From Anoplolepis gracilipes (taxonomy: Eukaryota; Arthropoda; Insecta; Hymenoptera; Formicidae), in assembly GCF_047496725.1 (NCBI RefSeq), contig NC_132982.1, positions 9,822,501 to 9,886,500 of the forward strand: a stretch of 64,000 nt of DNA, given 5' to 3'. Every line of letters begins with the position of its first letter. The stretch's first letter is position 1. Made by a program: the position numbers and the translations under genes. The notes under the pieces were generated by a model. The model worked only from the letters and a program-made list of their open reading frames with translations. It did not search any database and was not told the origin of the DNA. Below, in pieces: positions 36,847 through 50,278 of the stretch.

Positions 36847-37034
36847 TCATTGCAGCGAGTATCGAGAAAGAGAACATTTCCCCGTCGTTTCCGGAAAAAT
36901 ATACAGCCCTCCAGGCTGTTGCATCAACGTAACAAGTAACTTGAACAAGCTTACGGATTTGTTATTTTTTTTTCTCCAAAGATTATATTCTCGTCTACGA
37001 TATAGTTGAAAAAAAGAACAATTGTATGTATTTA

Positions 37035-37738
37035 AGGGATTACACCTAGTCATAAAATTGGAAAAATCACATTTTTTTTGTTTTCATAAAGTACAATGTC
37101 CCGAAAATATATGTTTAAAATTTTATGTTGATCGGGTGCTGGAATAAATGATTCTATGTAAGTTTAAAAAAATAATAAGTATCTTACTGTAATTACAACA
37201 CACAAAACTTTAAACGCGTTTTTCTCAAAAGTGCATTTTTCAAATCGATGACCATCGATTACGTAAAAACTACTGAATCGATTTTTTTCAAATTTTGTAA
37301 ACTTATTTCTTATATACTTGTGCAGAGATTGGACGAAGGATTTTTTTTATATTGCTTTTTTTCCTTTTCTATTAGCAAAAAAACAATCCTTTTTTTTAAG
37401 ATGAAAGTCAAACTTTTTCTTCAGGCAGCCGCCGTTCGAAAGAAAAAATAATTTTTCATAAAATCCTTCGTCCAGTCTCTGGAATGTATATTTTTCAATT
37501 AATAACCGCAAAAAAATTTCAAATGAGCCAGTTCCAAATTACAGTGGTCACCGCAAAGCACAAAAGAAAAGACTCATCGGGAGAGCGGTGATAATTATAT
37601 AAAATATTTTGAAATTTTTTAAAATGTAAATACACTAAAATCAAATGCAAATATTGTATTATAAAATAAAAAATAAATTGCCAAAAAAAATTCATTAAAA
37701 ACACAATTTTGCCTCCGTTGATGACTAGGTGTAACCCC
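37035..37738. mobile_element. MITE-like DNA transposon remnant, about 0.7 kb
   Basis: The left end is GGGATTACACCTAGTCAT (37035-37052). The right end, ATGACTAGGTGTAACCCC (about 37721-37738), is its inverted repeat with one mismatch. Inside is a second inverted repeat: GAGATTGGACGAAGGATTTT (about 37325-37344) against AAAATCCTTCGTCCAGTCTC (about 37460-37479). No transposase frame is visible. The flanks (TTTAA / TATCG) do not give a clean target-site duplication. Confidence 0.65.
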
Positions 37739-37844
37739 TATCGAAAGAGCCGACGTTAATGCAATCCATTCAAAGACGTGTCTAAGCGACGTATAAAAAA
37801 TTCAGACGTCACGTAGATGCCTTTGATTGTTTTATAGTCATTTC

Positions 37845-37909
<65 letters not shown>

Positions 37910-38097
37910 AAAGATATCTCTCTCTCTCTCTCTTTCTCTTATTTATACATCTACGCATATACAAACATGTGCGTAGGTGTATAAAAAAGTAAGGTTGATT
38001 TCTCGCGCGAGAAATGATTAGAAATTCGACTTGTATATTGTTGCGTGGATGGTGCATAAATACTCGCAGAGGATCCCGATCGCGTCCAGAGAGGATT

Positions 38098-41081
38098 TTA
38101 GTAGGGCACGTGTATGTCTCTGGAACGCGATCGTCTTCTACAGAGCCTGCACATGGCGATGAAGCACGCGAGACCCAAGAGAATGGCGAGACCGGCGCCA
38201 AGGCCAGCGCCGGCCCAGCCGGCGGGCCCGACGAAACCGCCGCCGTTTCCGTTGATGGGCCCGCCGCACGTTTCCACCGACTCGTCGTCCGGCTCGTAGA
38301 GAGTACCGTTCAGGATACCGGGTATAGGTAATCCACGACTAGGACAATTAACCACGCCGTTACACAACAATCTCGTCGGGATACATCCCGCGTCGCCGGG
38401 ACACTGGAAGCCGCAGTCCTCGAGAACCTTTCCGGTGTTGAGGGCCCCGGAGCCGTCTCTGGGCAGGTGATAGAGCTCGGTCCAGGCGATCTTGAAGGCT
38501 GCCCTGGCCGGAGCCATGGAGCCGGTGAATTGCACGATCACGGCGGGAGATTCCTCGCCGCCGTCGGTCGCAGGACCGCCCGGGATCAGGTGCTCCGTCG
38601 GCGAGGTTGGCGCGATTTGCGCGGCCGATATGATGGGCATCTCTCTGACGTAGCTGACGTTCTCGCCGCAGATGCCGAGATACGGTTCGACGTTGCCCGG
38701 CAGGAAGATCTCGAGCTTGCCGTCCTCGCAGGAGCGCGATGCGAATTTAATCTTGTCAAAGTGCAGCCAGAGATCGCGTTCGCGGTTCACCCGCAACTCC
38801 CAGATGCATTTGATGGAGCGGGGTGGCGTGACGTACCCCAGAGCCTCGTAGTGGGGAAATTCGATTTCACCATCGGTGACGGCCGGCAAGAGGGCCGGCC
38901 CGCACAGGGGACTGTGGGCAAATTCATATCTCGCCTCGAAAAGCGGTGCCGGCCACTTGAAGTAGCTAGAGGCGGCGTGAGTGCCGTCTACGAGAAGCTT
39001 TAGGTCCAGTCTCTCGCCCCGGGAGACCACTCGAAGAATCGGCGGCCGAGAAGCGGCCGGCGAGGTGGTTGGCGCCGGGGTGCCGTTGTTGTTGGAACGG
39101 CAGAGACAGTGGCCCTTGATACCGTCGGGACTGGGCTCTCGAATAATCACTCGGTCCACGCGGCTCTCCCAGCAGTGGCCGCACTGGGCGTACGGATGTT
39201 CCTTGAAGTTGATGGATTCAATCACGAGAATTACTCGCGCGTACAAGCGCTTGTCGGTGAGGAAACTGTAGGTGCAGGCCAAATCGGCGGGCGGATCGCC
39301 GGGTCTCTTGTAAACTAGAGTATTGAGCGGTGATCGCAACCGACCGGATCGCAACTTCCACGAGGCAAAGATCTCATCGCACTCGGTGCCGGCCACGGGC
39401 TCGCCGAATCTCGTGGCGTTGAAGAAGTCGTAATGAGCCCAATAGTAGAGCGAGCTGCCCGAGTAGCTGCCAGTCTTGCTCTCGAATCGGACAAACAGCG
39501 CGTTTGACGTCGACACGAAATCGTGCTTCTCCATCGGTTTGCTGAACGTGTCGCAGAAAGTTTTGATGATACGCGCGTCGTCCGGCCAGTCGGCGTCGTA
39601 GAGGGTCAAACTCTCGCCGCAGTCGCCGTCGTACGGCTGGATCGGCGACTCGATACGATTCACCCGGAAGCTGGGAAAATAGAGACGGGCGATCTCGCCG
39701 GGTCGGCCGCGCAGCAAGTAAGTGCAGCTGGTGTGCGGCGGGTACCAGTGCGCCACCGACAGGAAAATACCCTCGTTGCCGCTGACGAGGGACTCGCTGT
39801 TGAGCAGCCAGTCGCAGCTGCCGTTCTTCACGCCAGCGGTCTCCACGTGACCTGGCCAGTTGCCCACGTTAAAGTGAAAGCCCGTGTTGAGCAGCGGGCC
39901 GGCCGGCGACGACACAAACTCCACGTAGAGATCCTCGCTGGTGCCGATAATGCTGTACGGGAACTTGCCCATGCCGCAAAACGTCCCAATCACCGGGCTA
40001 CTCTCGTTCTTACCGTCGTACACGCGTATGTAATCGTACGGGCAGTGTTCCGAACCGGAGCTGATGGGCCGCATCGGGCACGTCATGATATTCTCGCATC
40101 GCTGACCGTCAATGTTGAATTCTTCGTTCTCGATGTAGAGCTTGATGAAGGGCAGCCGGGTGTTTAGACGGTACTTGCAGTGCAACGCGCGCGGATAAAT
40201 GCCCGGGTAAGCCGGGCTCTGCACGTAGCACGTTTGCAGTCGACAATCCTTGAACACGCGCTCGCAGTAACTGCCAGGCACGATCTCGCCGCGGCGGTTC
40301 GGATACAGCTCAGGATGCTGGCCGTATCTCAGATAGACCTCGAATTGTTGTTCGGCCCGCGAGTCGAAGCTAAAATATGTCTGATCGGTGAAGTTGTCCG
40401 CGTGAAAGATCACTCGTACAAAGCTCGTCTCGCTGATGAAGGTCTGTGGCTGCTCGGACTCGCCGCAGTAAACGCCCGGGTCCTTGCGATTGCTCACCTC
40501 GGTCTTTGTATTGCCGTCTATGATCTGAAACACAGCGCGGTGGCAAACGCGCGCTAGGTATATACAACATTCGGGACGATCGATCCAACGTAAGGATGTC
40601 ACGTTGACAATCCAGGACTCGATTTAGGATCAGGACGGTTTACCATCGTCCCTCCAATTCTACCAAAATTACCAATTGCATTTTTTCTCCTTACAATCAA
40701 AAGATAATTTCGTTTCATTTATATAATAGACTTGTATAAATTTATAGGAAATAGCATTACCGTGAAAATTGAATAAATTGACAGAAAAATTTGTGTGAGA
40801 AACGTGTAATGACAAATAATTTGTGCAAAAATAGAAATAGAAATTTGTATGGAATACAAGATTGATTCGTTTTAATGAATAATAAAAAACGTTTGCTAAA
40901 AAGAATAATCACGAAAAATAATCGATCTGTAAAGATGCAATTTCGCTTTCTCCAAGCTTACAATCTTGTGTAAAGGCAAACGTATCTATCTTACTATTGA
41001 CTTTGCATCTTTTTTATCGATGTAAATTTGAAAGTCGCGAAAGAAACGGAGGGAAAATACGGAGGAGAATAGAAAGAGAGG

Positions 41082-41126
<45 letters not shown>

Positions 41127-41476
41127 GGGAGAGAAGAAGAGAGAGGTTTACAGCGTCACAAAGATCAATACCTGATACCGAAGTAACTGAGAGAGGTGGC
41201 AGCAGGACGAGTGCGCCCGCGCGCGCGCGCGCTCGAAAGAGGCAGGTAGAGGGCAAGGGGAGAAAGGGGAGAGGAATCACTTATCACGTTCGTCTCTATA
41301 TACGGGAATGTTCTAATTCGCGATGTTGATACGGCTGCACCTGTCCCGACGCAGAAACTAAATCTACGAGGGTACCCCCCGCTGCCAATAACTCGCAGCG
41401 GTCTTAACACTAAACCGATCCGCGTTGTATCCTCTTATATAACATTACAACGTAACAAGCCCGTAAATTATCTCGT

Positions 41477-41521
<45 letters not shown>

Positions 41522-42157
41522 GCAAAATGTCTTCGATTTATCCTTCATCTCTTCAAAATAAAATCCAATCTCTGGAAATTTTTATTTTTATTTTTTTTTT
41601 ACATCAAAGAGATTCTCTTTTACTTGAAAAATTAATTAAATCTCAACTTTCGGTTAATCGATTTAATTAATTTATCAAGTTGGCGTTATATAATTTAAGA
41701 AGAGATTAAATAGCATCGATATCTAGTCTATATGTATATATTAATCGGTGAATTTTACTTTCTTCTATACGTCTAATTTATTTTAACGTAAATAGATGGT
41801 GTACTCTTTGTGCTAGGTGATAAAACGAATTTGATGACACATTAAACGTAATCAATTTCAGCGTTCGATCTATCATCTATGACCGCGATTGCGTAACTCA
41901 TGGATTTGATATCCGTTTCCGACGGTATTGTATGCGAATCCTACTGTATTTGCACGCATTGATTCGGGACGCGATGCAAAGAGACACGAGGAGGCTGCTC
42001 ATCAGCATCTCTCCGTCTCTTCCTGGCTGCGTCATATCCAATTCGAATCGAAAGAATAATAATCGGGGAACGGGGCAAATGTCGAATCGAAATTAAATTC
42101 CAACGTTCGGTTAATTGACTGAATTCTCCCTATTCAATTAATAGAAACGCGACAGAG

Positions 42158-42201
<44 letters not shown>

Positions 42202-42888
42202 AAGGGGTGGGGTGTGAATCCTGAAATTAGCATCTTAGATGTCTCTCACCCTTCTTAGACAACAAGGGACTCACCTGCAAATAACCGCCGCTGCATGTGG
42301 TGGCGTTCTCCAGCACCCCGACCTTAAACTTCTTGAAGCGTACTCGCAAAATCCAGTCTCGGGGCGTCCCGCGAAAGGCACGGAAGCGGTACCAGCACGA
42401 GAGGGGCTTACCCCAATTCGCTGGGGTCACCGCCGGACTCGACACATCTTCGTAAATGTCCACCGTTTTATTGCAGTGGCCTCGGTCCGCTGAAACGAAA
42501 AGGGTTAGTGCGAGAAAGAAGGGGCACGTTTACCCTCTCTTTCCTATCTCGCACACTCTATAGGGTTAGGTATATATATATATATATGTTTCAATTATGT
42601 TTAATTAATCTAATAATAATTAAAGGATAATTTTTTTATCAACTTATATGTATTTCAGTATATAATACACTATATATATAGAAATAATATTTTAATTAAT
42701 AATAATAATTAGAGAAATAAAATAAAATTTAATAATCAGATTATATTCGTGAAGGAATATTTTTGCACGCATTTATTTATTAATTATTGAAATTAAACCG
42801 ACAGAGAGAAATATATTCTTCAATTAATTTAATATATTTATACTTTCTTTTGGAAAATTGAAGAAAAATCACGGCAAATAAGATAATC

Positions 42889-42924
<36 letters not shown>

Positions 42925-44068
42925 ATCGTGATATATATTTTTATGAAGGAAGAAAAAGTTGGAGTATTGATGAAAGAATCTTTTATTGAGATCCAACGGT
43001 GGTGAAAACGTGAGATATCTTATATTCGCCGTATTAGAATGGTGATATTTTCCGTTGACCCGATTGGACGGGACATGGGAAACTCTGAAGGGACGATAAA
43101 GAGGACGCGGCGGAGAGTAAGGAACGACAACACGCGACACAAGTTTCGGCTATGTAATCGATATTCGACCCGTTCGCTAGATACCTCTTATAAAGAGGCA
43201 GTCTCGTGTTACATATAGCCGGGCTACCTCTCGTTCGTAAATCACCTTTCCACAAAGTATCAACCCTTCCGTTCGTGCGACCGCCGCCAACATGCAGGCC
43301 AAGTAAATCTCTCTAATGCGATGGTTAAAATTCGAGAGATAGGGTTGTTAGGTTGATAATTCCATCTATTAACCGCGGAACGAGCTTACGATAATTGCTA
43401 GTAATTCGAGGATAAGTAACTGTCGAGAAACGAGTCTTCGTTAAACCGCGCATCATCGGATTCGAGCGAGCGCTCGTCGTCTAGTCTTTCGAAATAGGGA
43501 TTCGTACCACTCGCTGAATGAAACTTTTTTTTCCAACCAGACCAAATTTTATCCATTAAATTAGGTTAAAGATTAAAGAGAAATTTATCCTCTGTAACAT
43601 TATTGTATCGTATACGCTCTTTCATCTTTTTTCTATATGTATAGATAAAATAAAAGGAAAAATAATAAATATCAATCAAGAATCAAATTTTTATCACTTT
43701 TCCCTTTTATTATCCCCGTAGCTCGAATATTTTTCAAAATCAGTCGCATAATTTTCATAAAATCGTTGAAAAATAGACACAGCTAATTTTGCCGGATTGA
43801 CATATCAAAATCATTCAGACCCCTGGAAATGATCGCGGTGTAGAATTGCGTTTGGCAAAAATAAATATAGAGGATCGTTCCTCTTCGCTTATCGTTGGTC
43901 TGGAAATTTGAACTCGTCGGTATTATATTCCCCGGTCGCACAAGCTCCCGGATTAGACTTACCTCTGCGAATGGCAGCGGGACTGGGGGTGGCCAGAAGC
44001 AGGAGGAATATGGCGAAAAATCCCCAGCCCCAGCTACCGAGGAGTACCGGCACAGGCATTCGAAGCAT
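38098..44068 (-). CDS. Type I membrane protein with multiple CUB domains and an LDLa-like module, 915 aa
   Basis: Exons are 43963-44068, 42275-42489 and one very large exon, 38098-40524 (809 codons). The N terminus (MLRMPVPVLLGSWGWGFFAIFLLLLATPSPA) is a signal peptide. About five CUB or CUB-like segments follow: one spanning the exon 2/3 junction and ending near FVRVIFHADNFTDQ, then SPAYPGIYPRALHCKY...CPYDYIRVYDGKN, a third around TSCTYLLRGRPGE, a fourth around RSPLNTLVYKRP, and a fifth around YVTPPRSIKCIWELRV. An LDLa-like cysteine set (CGFQCPGDAGCIPTRLLCNG) precedes a single TM helix (GLGAGLAILLGLACFIAM) and a short basic tail ending DIHVPY. There are several N-glycosylation sequons. There is no protease or kinase domain, so a cell-surface adhesion, co-receptor or scaffold role is plausible (inference). 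Neto proteins also combine CUB and LDLa modules, but this chain has more CUBs and a tiny tail. Confidence 0.88.
41087..41126. repeat. (GA)n microsatellite in CUB gene intron 2
   Basis: About 40 bp of GA repeats; (TA)n at 41479-41519 and another (GA)n at about 42162-42199 lie in the same intron. Confidence 0.9.
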
Positions 44069-44692
44069 TCCCGGGACAAGTGCCGAGGCTGTCAAAATAC
44101 CTCCGCTACTTCTCCTCTTATCTCCATTTGCTTCCCCCGTCGAAAAGCTACCTACGTACAGAACACGCGTACAGAAAAAATGTTTTCTATTATGTATTGT
44201 ATTGGGGGAAAAAAAAAAAAAAATATTAAACATTAAAGATGCGTGCAATTGGAGTTTTCTATTCTTTTCCTATTCTATTATAATCCATGCCTTCCACAAG
44301 AATTGTGGCTCTAGAGAAATGATGATTGCAAATGATTTTCAAGCCGGAAAAATTTCTCACATACTTTGCACGCGGACTAGAGTACTATCTCTCCGCTTGC
44401 CGAGAGTAATATCTCTCTATAACACGAGTTGTGCTTGATGAAATACAGGCGCAAGTACGGGCGCATCGCGTTATCATTTCCCCAAAGGACAATAAGGGAC
44501 ACCGCATGGTTTGCCAGATGGGATGGAGCATATGCCGGAAGGGCCTCGTTCGTACGTCCATGTCGAGAGAGCGGGGTGATAATTGGTTAAATCCGCGTTG
44601 ACTCCGCTATCGACAACAGAGTACTTCACCTCGGGAATTTTCTCTCCCTTTCTCTCCCTCTGCTCTCCCTTTTCATTCACCGACGTTTTTTT

Positions 44693-44723
<31 letters not shown>

Positions 44724-45796
44724 GTTCCCCTGCCACGTCCACCCTGCCATCTCGCTCATCTCCTTTTGCATTCTTTTATCGTATTCATTGTCTCGTGTCC
44801 CTCGAGGATTCAATATTTTTTTCAATATATTTTATGACTCTTACGTACATCTTTAACCATTTCCAGAGCTTTTTCCAACACAGAGAGCTCTAAAATATTG
44901 ACGAATTTTTCCTTTTTCTCCAGATTACAGAATAGTATCGGCTTTGTAAAATTCCCAAATTGAAAAGGGCCAAGGTCGCGAAAACTTTTATTATCGATGA
45001 ACTCTCGCCTCTCTTTCAGGTCGCCCCGCTGTCAGATCGATTCGCGTTGGCGAATTTTCCGATTCCGCCGGCGTGCGCGAATCGAATAAAGGCAGACGCG
45101 TGCCAAAAATGTCAAATAAACTGCGCTCGGTTAGCGCATCAGCAATTTAGATGGCGCGTTGATTACGCGCGTGTATATTCCGGGCACGCGTTTCGCGGCA
45201 GCAAAACAAGCAACGACGGCACGATTTTGCGGAATCGTCGAGTGATGTTTTTCCAATTTACCGATATTTCATTCCGACGACCGTGATTATTTCGTATTAC
45301 CGTATCCCGCTACCAAAAATTGTTCGAATGCGCGGGATGCATACTTGACAAGGACGCGATTTTCGCACGATTTACTCGCGATTGCAGCAACAGCAGAAAT
45401 TCGATAAAAATTTCGACCGGACATTTTTTTCTTTCTTTTTTTACCTACGATAAGGATAAACTATTTTACTTGATAATATAATAATATAAATATTCACAAT
45501 TTTAGTAGAATTCGTTATATTCCTGACGATCCATTTAACTCGAGGGGCAAATGGCACGTGAAAAATTTCAAAGTAATAATAAAGTAATATACTATTTCTT
45601 TTTAAGAGTCAGTAATGTCAGATTAAATCGTTTTACAAGAGATAATAAAAAATAAAATAATTTTCGTGAGATTAAAATGTACGATAAAAAATATAAAGTA
45701 GAGAATTTTACCATTAACCTTGATTAATGAAACATGCACTTTTCCACCACGCACCTTTACCACAACACTCTCATGCTCTCTGGCTCCTGATCTCCT

Positions 45797-45834
<38 letters not shown>

Positions 45835-46398
45835 GGATCCTCGCTGCCGATCGAAATCACCGACGCGATATCCTCCACGCGGGTCCCATCGAGAATGCCA
45901 TCTTCTCTCTCATCAGATCAAAAGCAAGGATTTCCAGGCGAGGAGCGTAAGGGTCCTTTCGAGCGAATCCTCGTGAGCCAGATTTATATCATCATCATCG
46001 TGCTCGGCCACGTATCGACCACGTCGACGTCGCTTGGCACAGTTACCTCCGCGATTCTTGACTGCGCACTGGCGCACATAGAGCCGAGGACGTACAAACG
46101 TCCCGTCCGAGGATGCTGCTCGCGCGACTCCGGGGAAAATTCGTTTCCCCGAAAAGTGGAAGCGGCAGCTCCGCTACTAGACGACGATGATCTTTCAGTC
46201 CGGCACGAGCACTGTCGTTGCCGCCGCTGCTGGAAGCAGCGCGTAAATCATTTAGCGCGTCATAACACGGTTCCGTGGAATCGAAACTTCTCGGCGAGAG
46301 GATCTCGGACGAAGGTGAAGGGAGGGAAGAAAAACCGCGCCAAGGAAAGATAAAGAAAAAATGAAAAATAAGAGAAACGAGAGGATATACACACAGTA

Positions 46399-46430
<32 letters not shown>

Positions 46431-46703
46431 AAAGCACCGCCGTGCTTCTTCAGTCAGGCTGCAAGCCAGGCTGCGAGTCGACTGCTGGTCGGAACGAAAG
46501 CTCGAAACGTGTGGCTGGCGGCTTAACGTCCGCCGATCGGAGCTGCGGCGGGTCGAAGCTTGCGCAAGCTCTCTGGCCTTCTCTTTCTTGCTATCTTTCT
46601 CCCGCGACATCGCCATGGCGGAACGCTCGTTCTACCCCCGTTCTCTCCCTCTCTCCCTCTCCCTCTCCCTCTCCCTCTCTTCACCTCTCCCTCCCTCTCT
46701 CCC

Positions 46704-46740
<37 letters not shown>

Positions 46741-47207
46741 CTCCGATCCCTCTGTGCGTCCCGTTTCGCTCTCCGCTCTCCTTCCGTTTACGATGACTTT
46801 CATTGAACTGCTCGCTCGCTCCTCTGGTCCCCTGCCTGGCCCCCTTTTTCTCCCCTCTCGCGATGACCTATTGCACCTATTGCTCTGCCCTGTGTCCTTC
46901 TGCCGTTATTCCGACCCTTCTGCCGACTTTTGTTGTCGCCTCGTTTATTTTTTTTTCTTTTTTTTTTTTTTCCTTTTCTTTCTTTTTTTTTTCCCCCCTT
47001 TTATCTTACCGCTTACGACCGTCTTTCTCTCCCTTTCGGTCAGGGCAATCGATAGGCGTGTTAAACACGCATAGCGTGCTTATCGTGCGAATTTAGCGCT
47101 TCCGCTCCGTGAACACGCATGCAAACAGCCCCTATTAAAAATAAAAGCCACCACCGCCACCACGACGCTGCGACGCGTCGCAATTCACACCTGACGTATC
47201 GATTTAC

Positions 47208-47209
<2 letters not shown>

Positions 47210-47257
<48 letters not shown>
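47210..47257. repeat. (GA)n microsatellite
   Basis: About 48 bp of GA repeats, followed 40 bp later by a GGGA tandem array. Confidence 0.95.
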
Positions 47258-47261
<4 letters not shown>

Positions 47262-47296
47262 GGGACGGGTTATCCTGCGTGCGAGAGTTTTGCGGG

Positions 47297-47337
47297 TGGA
47301 GGGAGGGAGGGAGGGAGGGAGGGAGGGAGGGGGGGCG
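47297..47337 (+). repeat. GGGA tandem array, G-quadruplex type
   Basis: Seven to eight GGGA units ending in an eight-G run; matches the G3+N1-7 pattern many times over. Confidence 0.9.
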
Positions 47338-47765
47338 GTGGAAGTCCTCCGTTTATCTTCGCGTCCTAGCTGCGAATCCGAATTTCGCGTACAATGTTCG
47401 ACGAGAGTTCAATTTTCCAGATTGTAGACACGACAAAATCGTACCTCCCGCCGAATTGGCGCGAATAAACGTCACATCGAGATCATCTCTCCTTTCATCT
47501 TCCCCCCCTCCCCCCTTCGATATATGTCGCGTCGAAATCCGGCGAAATTACACCCGGTTTTCGAATTTCACCCTCCCCCTCCCCCTCCCCTCCTCCCCTT
47601 CCGGTTCTCGTCGTCTCTCGACTAGGTCGTTTTCGAAAGGGCAGCTGCGCGCGTGTAGTCCTACATTAATCAGCGTTGAAATAAACTTAACCGAGGTAGT
47701 GCGAGAGAGAACTGCCATAACTTAAACCAGTCTTATTTACTGGTCCATTCGGTTGTAGTCGGACG

Positions 47766-47817
<52 letters not shown>

Positions 47818-48469
47818 ACAATTCAACGAGACTGCCTGCTACGTGTGCCATGCACCGTAATTTGGCTGATACTATACGCTAAGTCTACGGCAAACGGGAT
47901 TACGAACCGCGTTATATTATACTACCAGGAACATAATAAGCCGCGAGTATAAGGGAAGGTAATTAAGGCACCGAGTATAACGCACGAAAAACTGATAATG
48001 GACTCCGGATGCGAATACCATAGGGAAGGGGAAAGGGTGGAGGGTAGGGGGGGGGGGGGTAGCGAGAGGTGGAAGGTAAAAGAGGAACAATAAGCCCTAT
48101 ACTATAATCTGTCCGAAAATCCTGTCAGAGAAATCCTGTATCGAATGAAATCGTTCATAAATCGTTATAATCTAAATATTAAGTCGGTTAGGCTTATTTC
48201 TAGCATCAAGCACCTAAATAGGATCATTCACTAATTTCTCGATGATAAAAGTAATGATTGTATCTCTCCCCGTGGTTTTCTAATGATTATTAAATAAATG
48301 CTCATTTCATTGTAACGTATAATAATTTTATGGCAATTATTAATCCAATTATTGGAAATTTATTACAATGCACCATTTACGCAGCGACCTCATTTTCCTT
48401 ACTTTTACAAATAATTACATTGTTATTTATGAGAAATGTGTGAAATTTTAAAAAATTTATAAAGTATAT

Positions 48470-48503
<34 letters not shown>

Positions 48504-50209
48504 ATTCTAAAATATATCTTATTACGAATGTTTCTCATTTTACGTTTGAAAAAGTTAAAAATCAATTTTCTCAAAAACCAATATCACGTAATATTTACAA
48601 GATACGAATACTGAAAGCACGTTATTACACGTCGTGTAGCCCCTTTGCGATATTTCGCCTTTAGACAGTCTGCTCACCGCAGATAATAGTCCGATTCAAT
48701 TGTCAATATCTGAAATTGAGAAATATAATATCGCTGTAGGAAAAAGATGAATTTGATCTTTTTGATGAAAAAGTAAAACTATAGATTTCCGATGAAGCTC
48801 GACTTTCCCGAAAGCTTCGGAACAATTACGGAGGACAATTTATCGCAAACGGGAAAGCAGCCTTCTCTCGCGTGCCTATCACAAACCAGCCGTTATAATT
48901 AAGGCCCGATGCCTCTCGGTGTCGTCTCGTTCGACACGAGTGAGGAGGCAAAACGGGCGTCATTTATGGCCTGATTAATTGCATACCATCTCACCGCCAT
49001 CGCATCTAGCCGCAATCGGTGGAAACGTTTGAGTCGAAGAACGATGATTTTTCCTTTTCAACGAAAACGAGCATTTTTCCACAAGAATAATTAGTGTTTA
49101 TTAAAAGAAAGAGAGCGCAAAGTTTGTTTTTTTTTCTTTTTTTTTTTTCAGGTTTCGCACGGACGCTTAAAAGTATCTCTCAAATCAAGAATCTCGCGTA
49201 AAATCTCTCTTTTCAAAATCATTTTAATTTTTCTGTAATTTCTCGTCAAATTTTGCCACGACGAGTTAAATTTCTGGCTCTTTATAGGAATTTCTGTGAA
49301 ATATTTAATTACGAGGGAGACTGGTTAGATAAATGCACCGATAAATGATAAGTTAAAAAAATTATTACTAAATATATTAACTTTTTTTTTTTTTTTACTA
49401 AATAGAGATATTTTATTTTTATCAGATATATCTCTTTCATTATCTCCTCGTCTGTTTTGCATTTATTAAGCTTAACGAGCTTATCGATATATAAAACCCG
49501 ATAATGAATTTATACGAGATAGAGTAAGATCAATAATTTCCCGAATTATATAAACAACCCGCTAATTGCTAATGTATCCTTCCACCTACAAGGAATAAGG
49601 AATATCTGCTCTTTTATCACAGAAAATTTGGATAAATTTAAAAATATCCTTTCCTCAAAAGAAATGTCAAAAATCAATAATTCAAGAAATGTCACAAGCT
49701 AAATTTTCAAAGAAAATTTGCATTATTTAATAGAATTTTAAACAATTTTTGACAGATAGATAATTCGATAATAACTTTGCTGAAAATATTTTTTTAAAGA
49801 ATTTCTTTGAATCTAATTCGAATTGACTAAAAAATTATACAAGACATTAACAGGATATCAAATTTACACGTTAGTTATCCCACAAAAAGAAACGCTGTTT
49901 CATTACAACAGAGCAGTCTCAAGCATCTATTAAAAACCGACGATCGGATCGATTCTATTCGACCTCGCGTTAAACAGCCGACGACGTTAAGCAACAGCAG
50001 CATCTCTCACGAGGCAGGAGATGCTGTCCGAGATATTAATTAGCACGGAGATATCCGCGGTATCGTGTGCTCGCGTGTACAAGCGCGCGAGATACATATC
50101 TAGCTTGAATTGCCGCGTCTCTGTCTGGTTACACCTGAAAAGCTATGCCTAAACTTACTCTGCCGACGACGCGGCAAGGTCTCAGCAACACGATATATTG
50201 ATTACGTCG

Positions 50210-50212
<3 letters not shown>

Positions 50213-50276
<64 letters not shown>
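50213..50276. repeat. (GA)n microsatellite
   Basis: About 62 bp of uninterrupted GA repeats, the longest dinucleotide array in this spacer. Confidence 0.95.

Positions 50277-50278
<2 letters not shown>

Larger units (their letters stand above)
33669..37034. other. Spacer upstream of innexin, rich in microsatellites
   Basis: It holds an AT palindrome (33891-33921), (CT)n at 35058-35119 and 35208-35251, (ATT)n at 35449-35519, (TA)n at 35961-35994 and (CT)n at 36783-36842. Innexin's promoter should be in the first kilobase but no TATA box is obvious. Frames such as 34145-34486 and 36410-36691 show no motif. No gene is supported. Confidence 0.6.

Noticed and set aside
39523..40167. 214-codon plus-strand frame opposite the CUB gene
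   Set aside because: It mirrors the minus-strand CUB exon; open only because of codon bias on the other strand.
44960..45286. 108-codon plus-strand frame
   Set aside because: No signal, domain or splice context; probably part of the non-coding upstream region.
45727..46353. 208-codon plus-strand frame
   Set aside because: It is opened largely by a (GA)n array (Arg-Glu repeats), has no signal peptide, domain or splice support, and overlaps other open frames.
46361..47074. 237-codon plus-strand frame
   Set aside because: Most of it translates GA, CT and T tracts (RERER, SLSLS, poly-Phe); no protein-like segment of useful length.
21900..50276. Dinucleotide arrays considered as CRISPR-like or satellite structures
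   Set aside because: They are simple tandem microsatellites without unique spacers.
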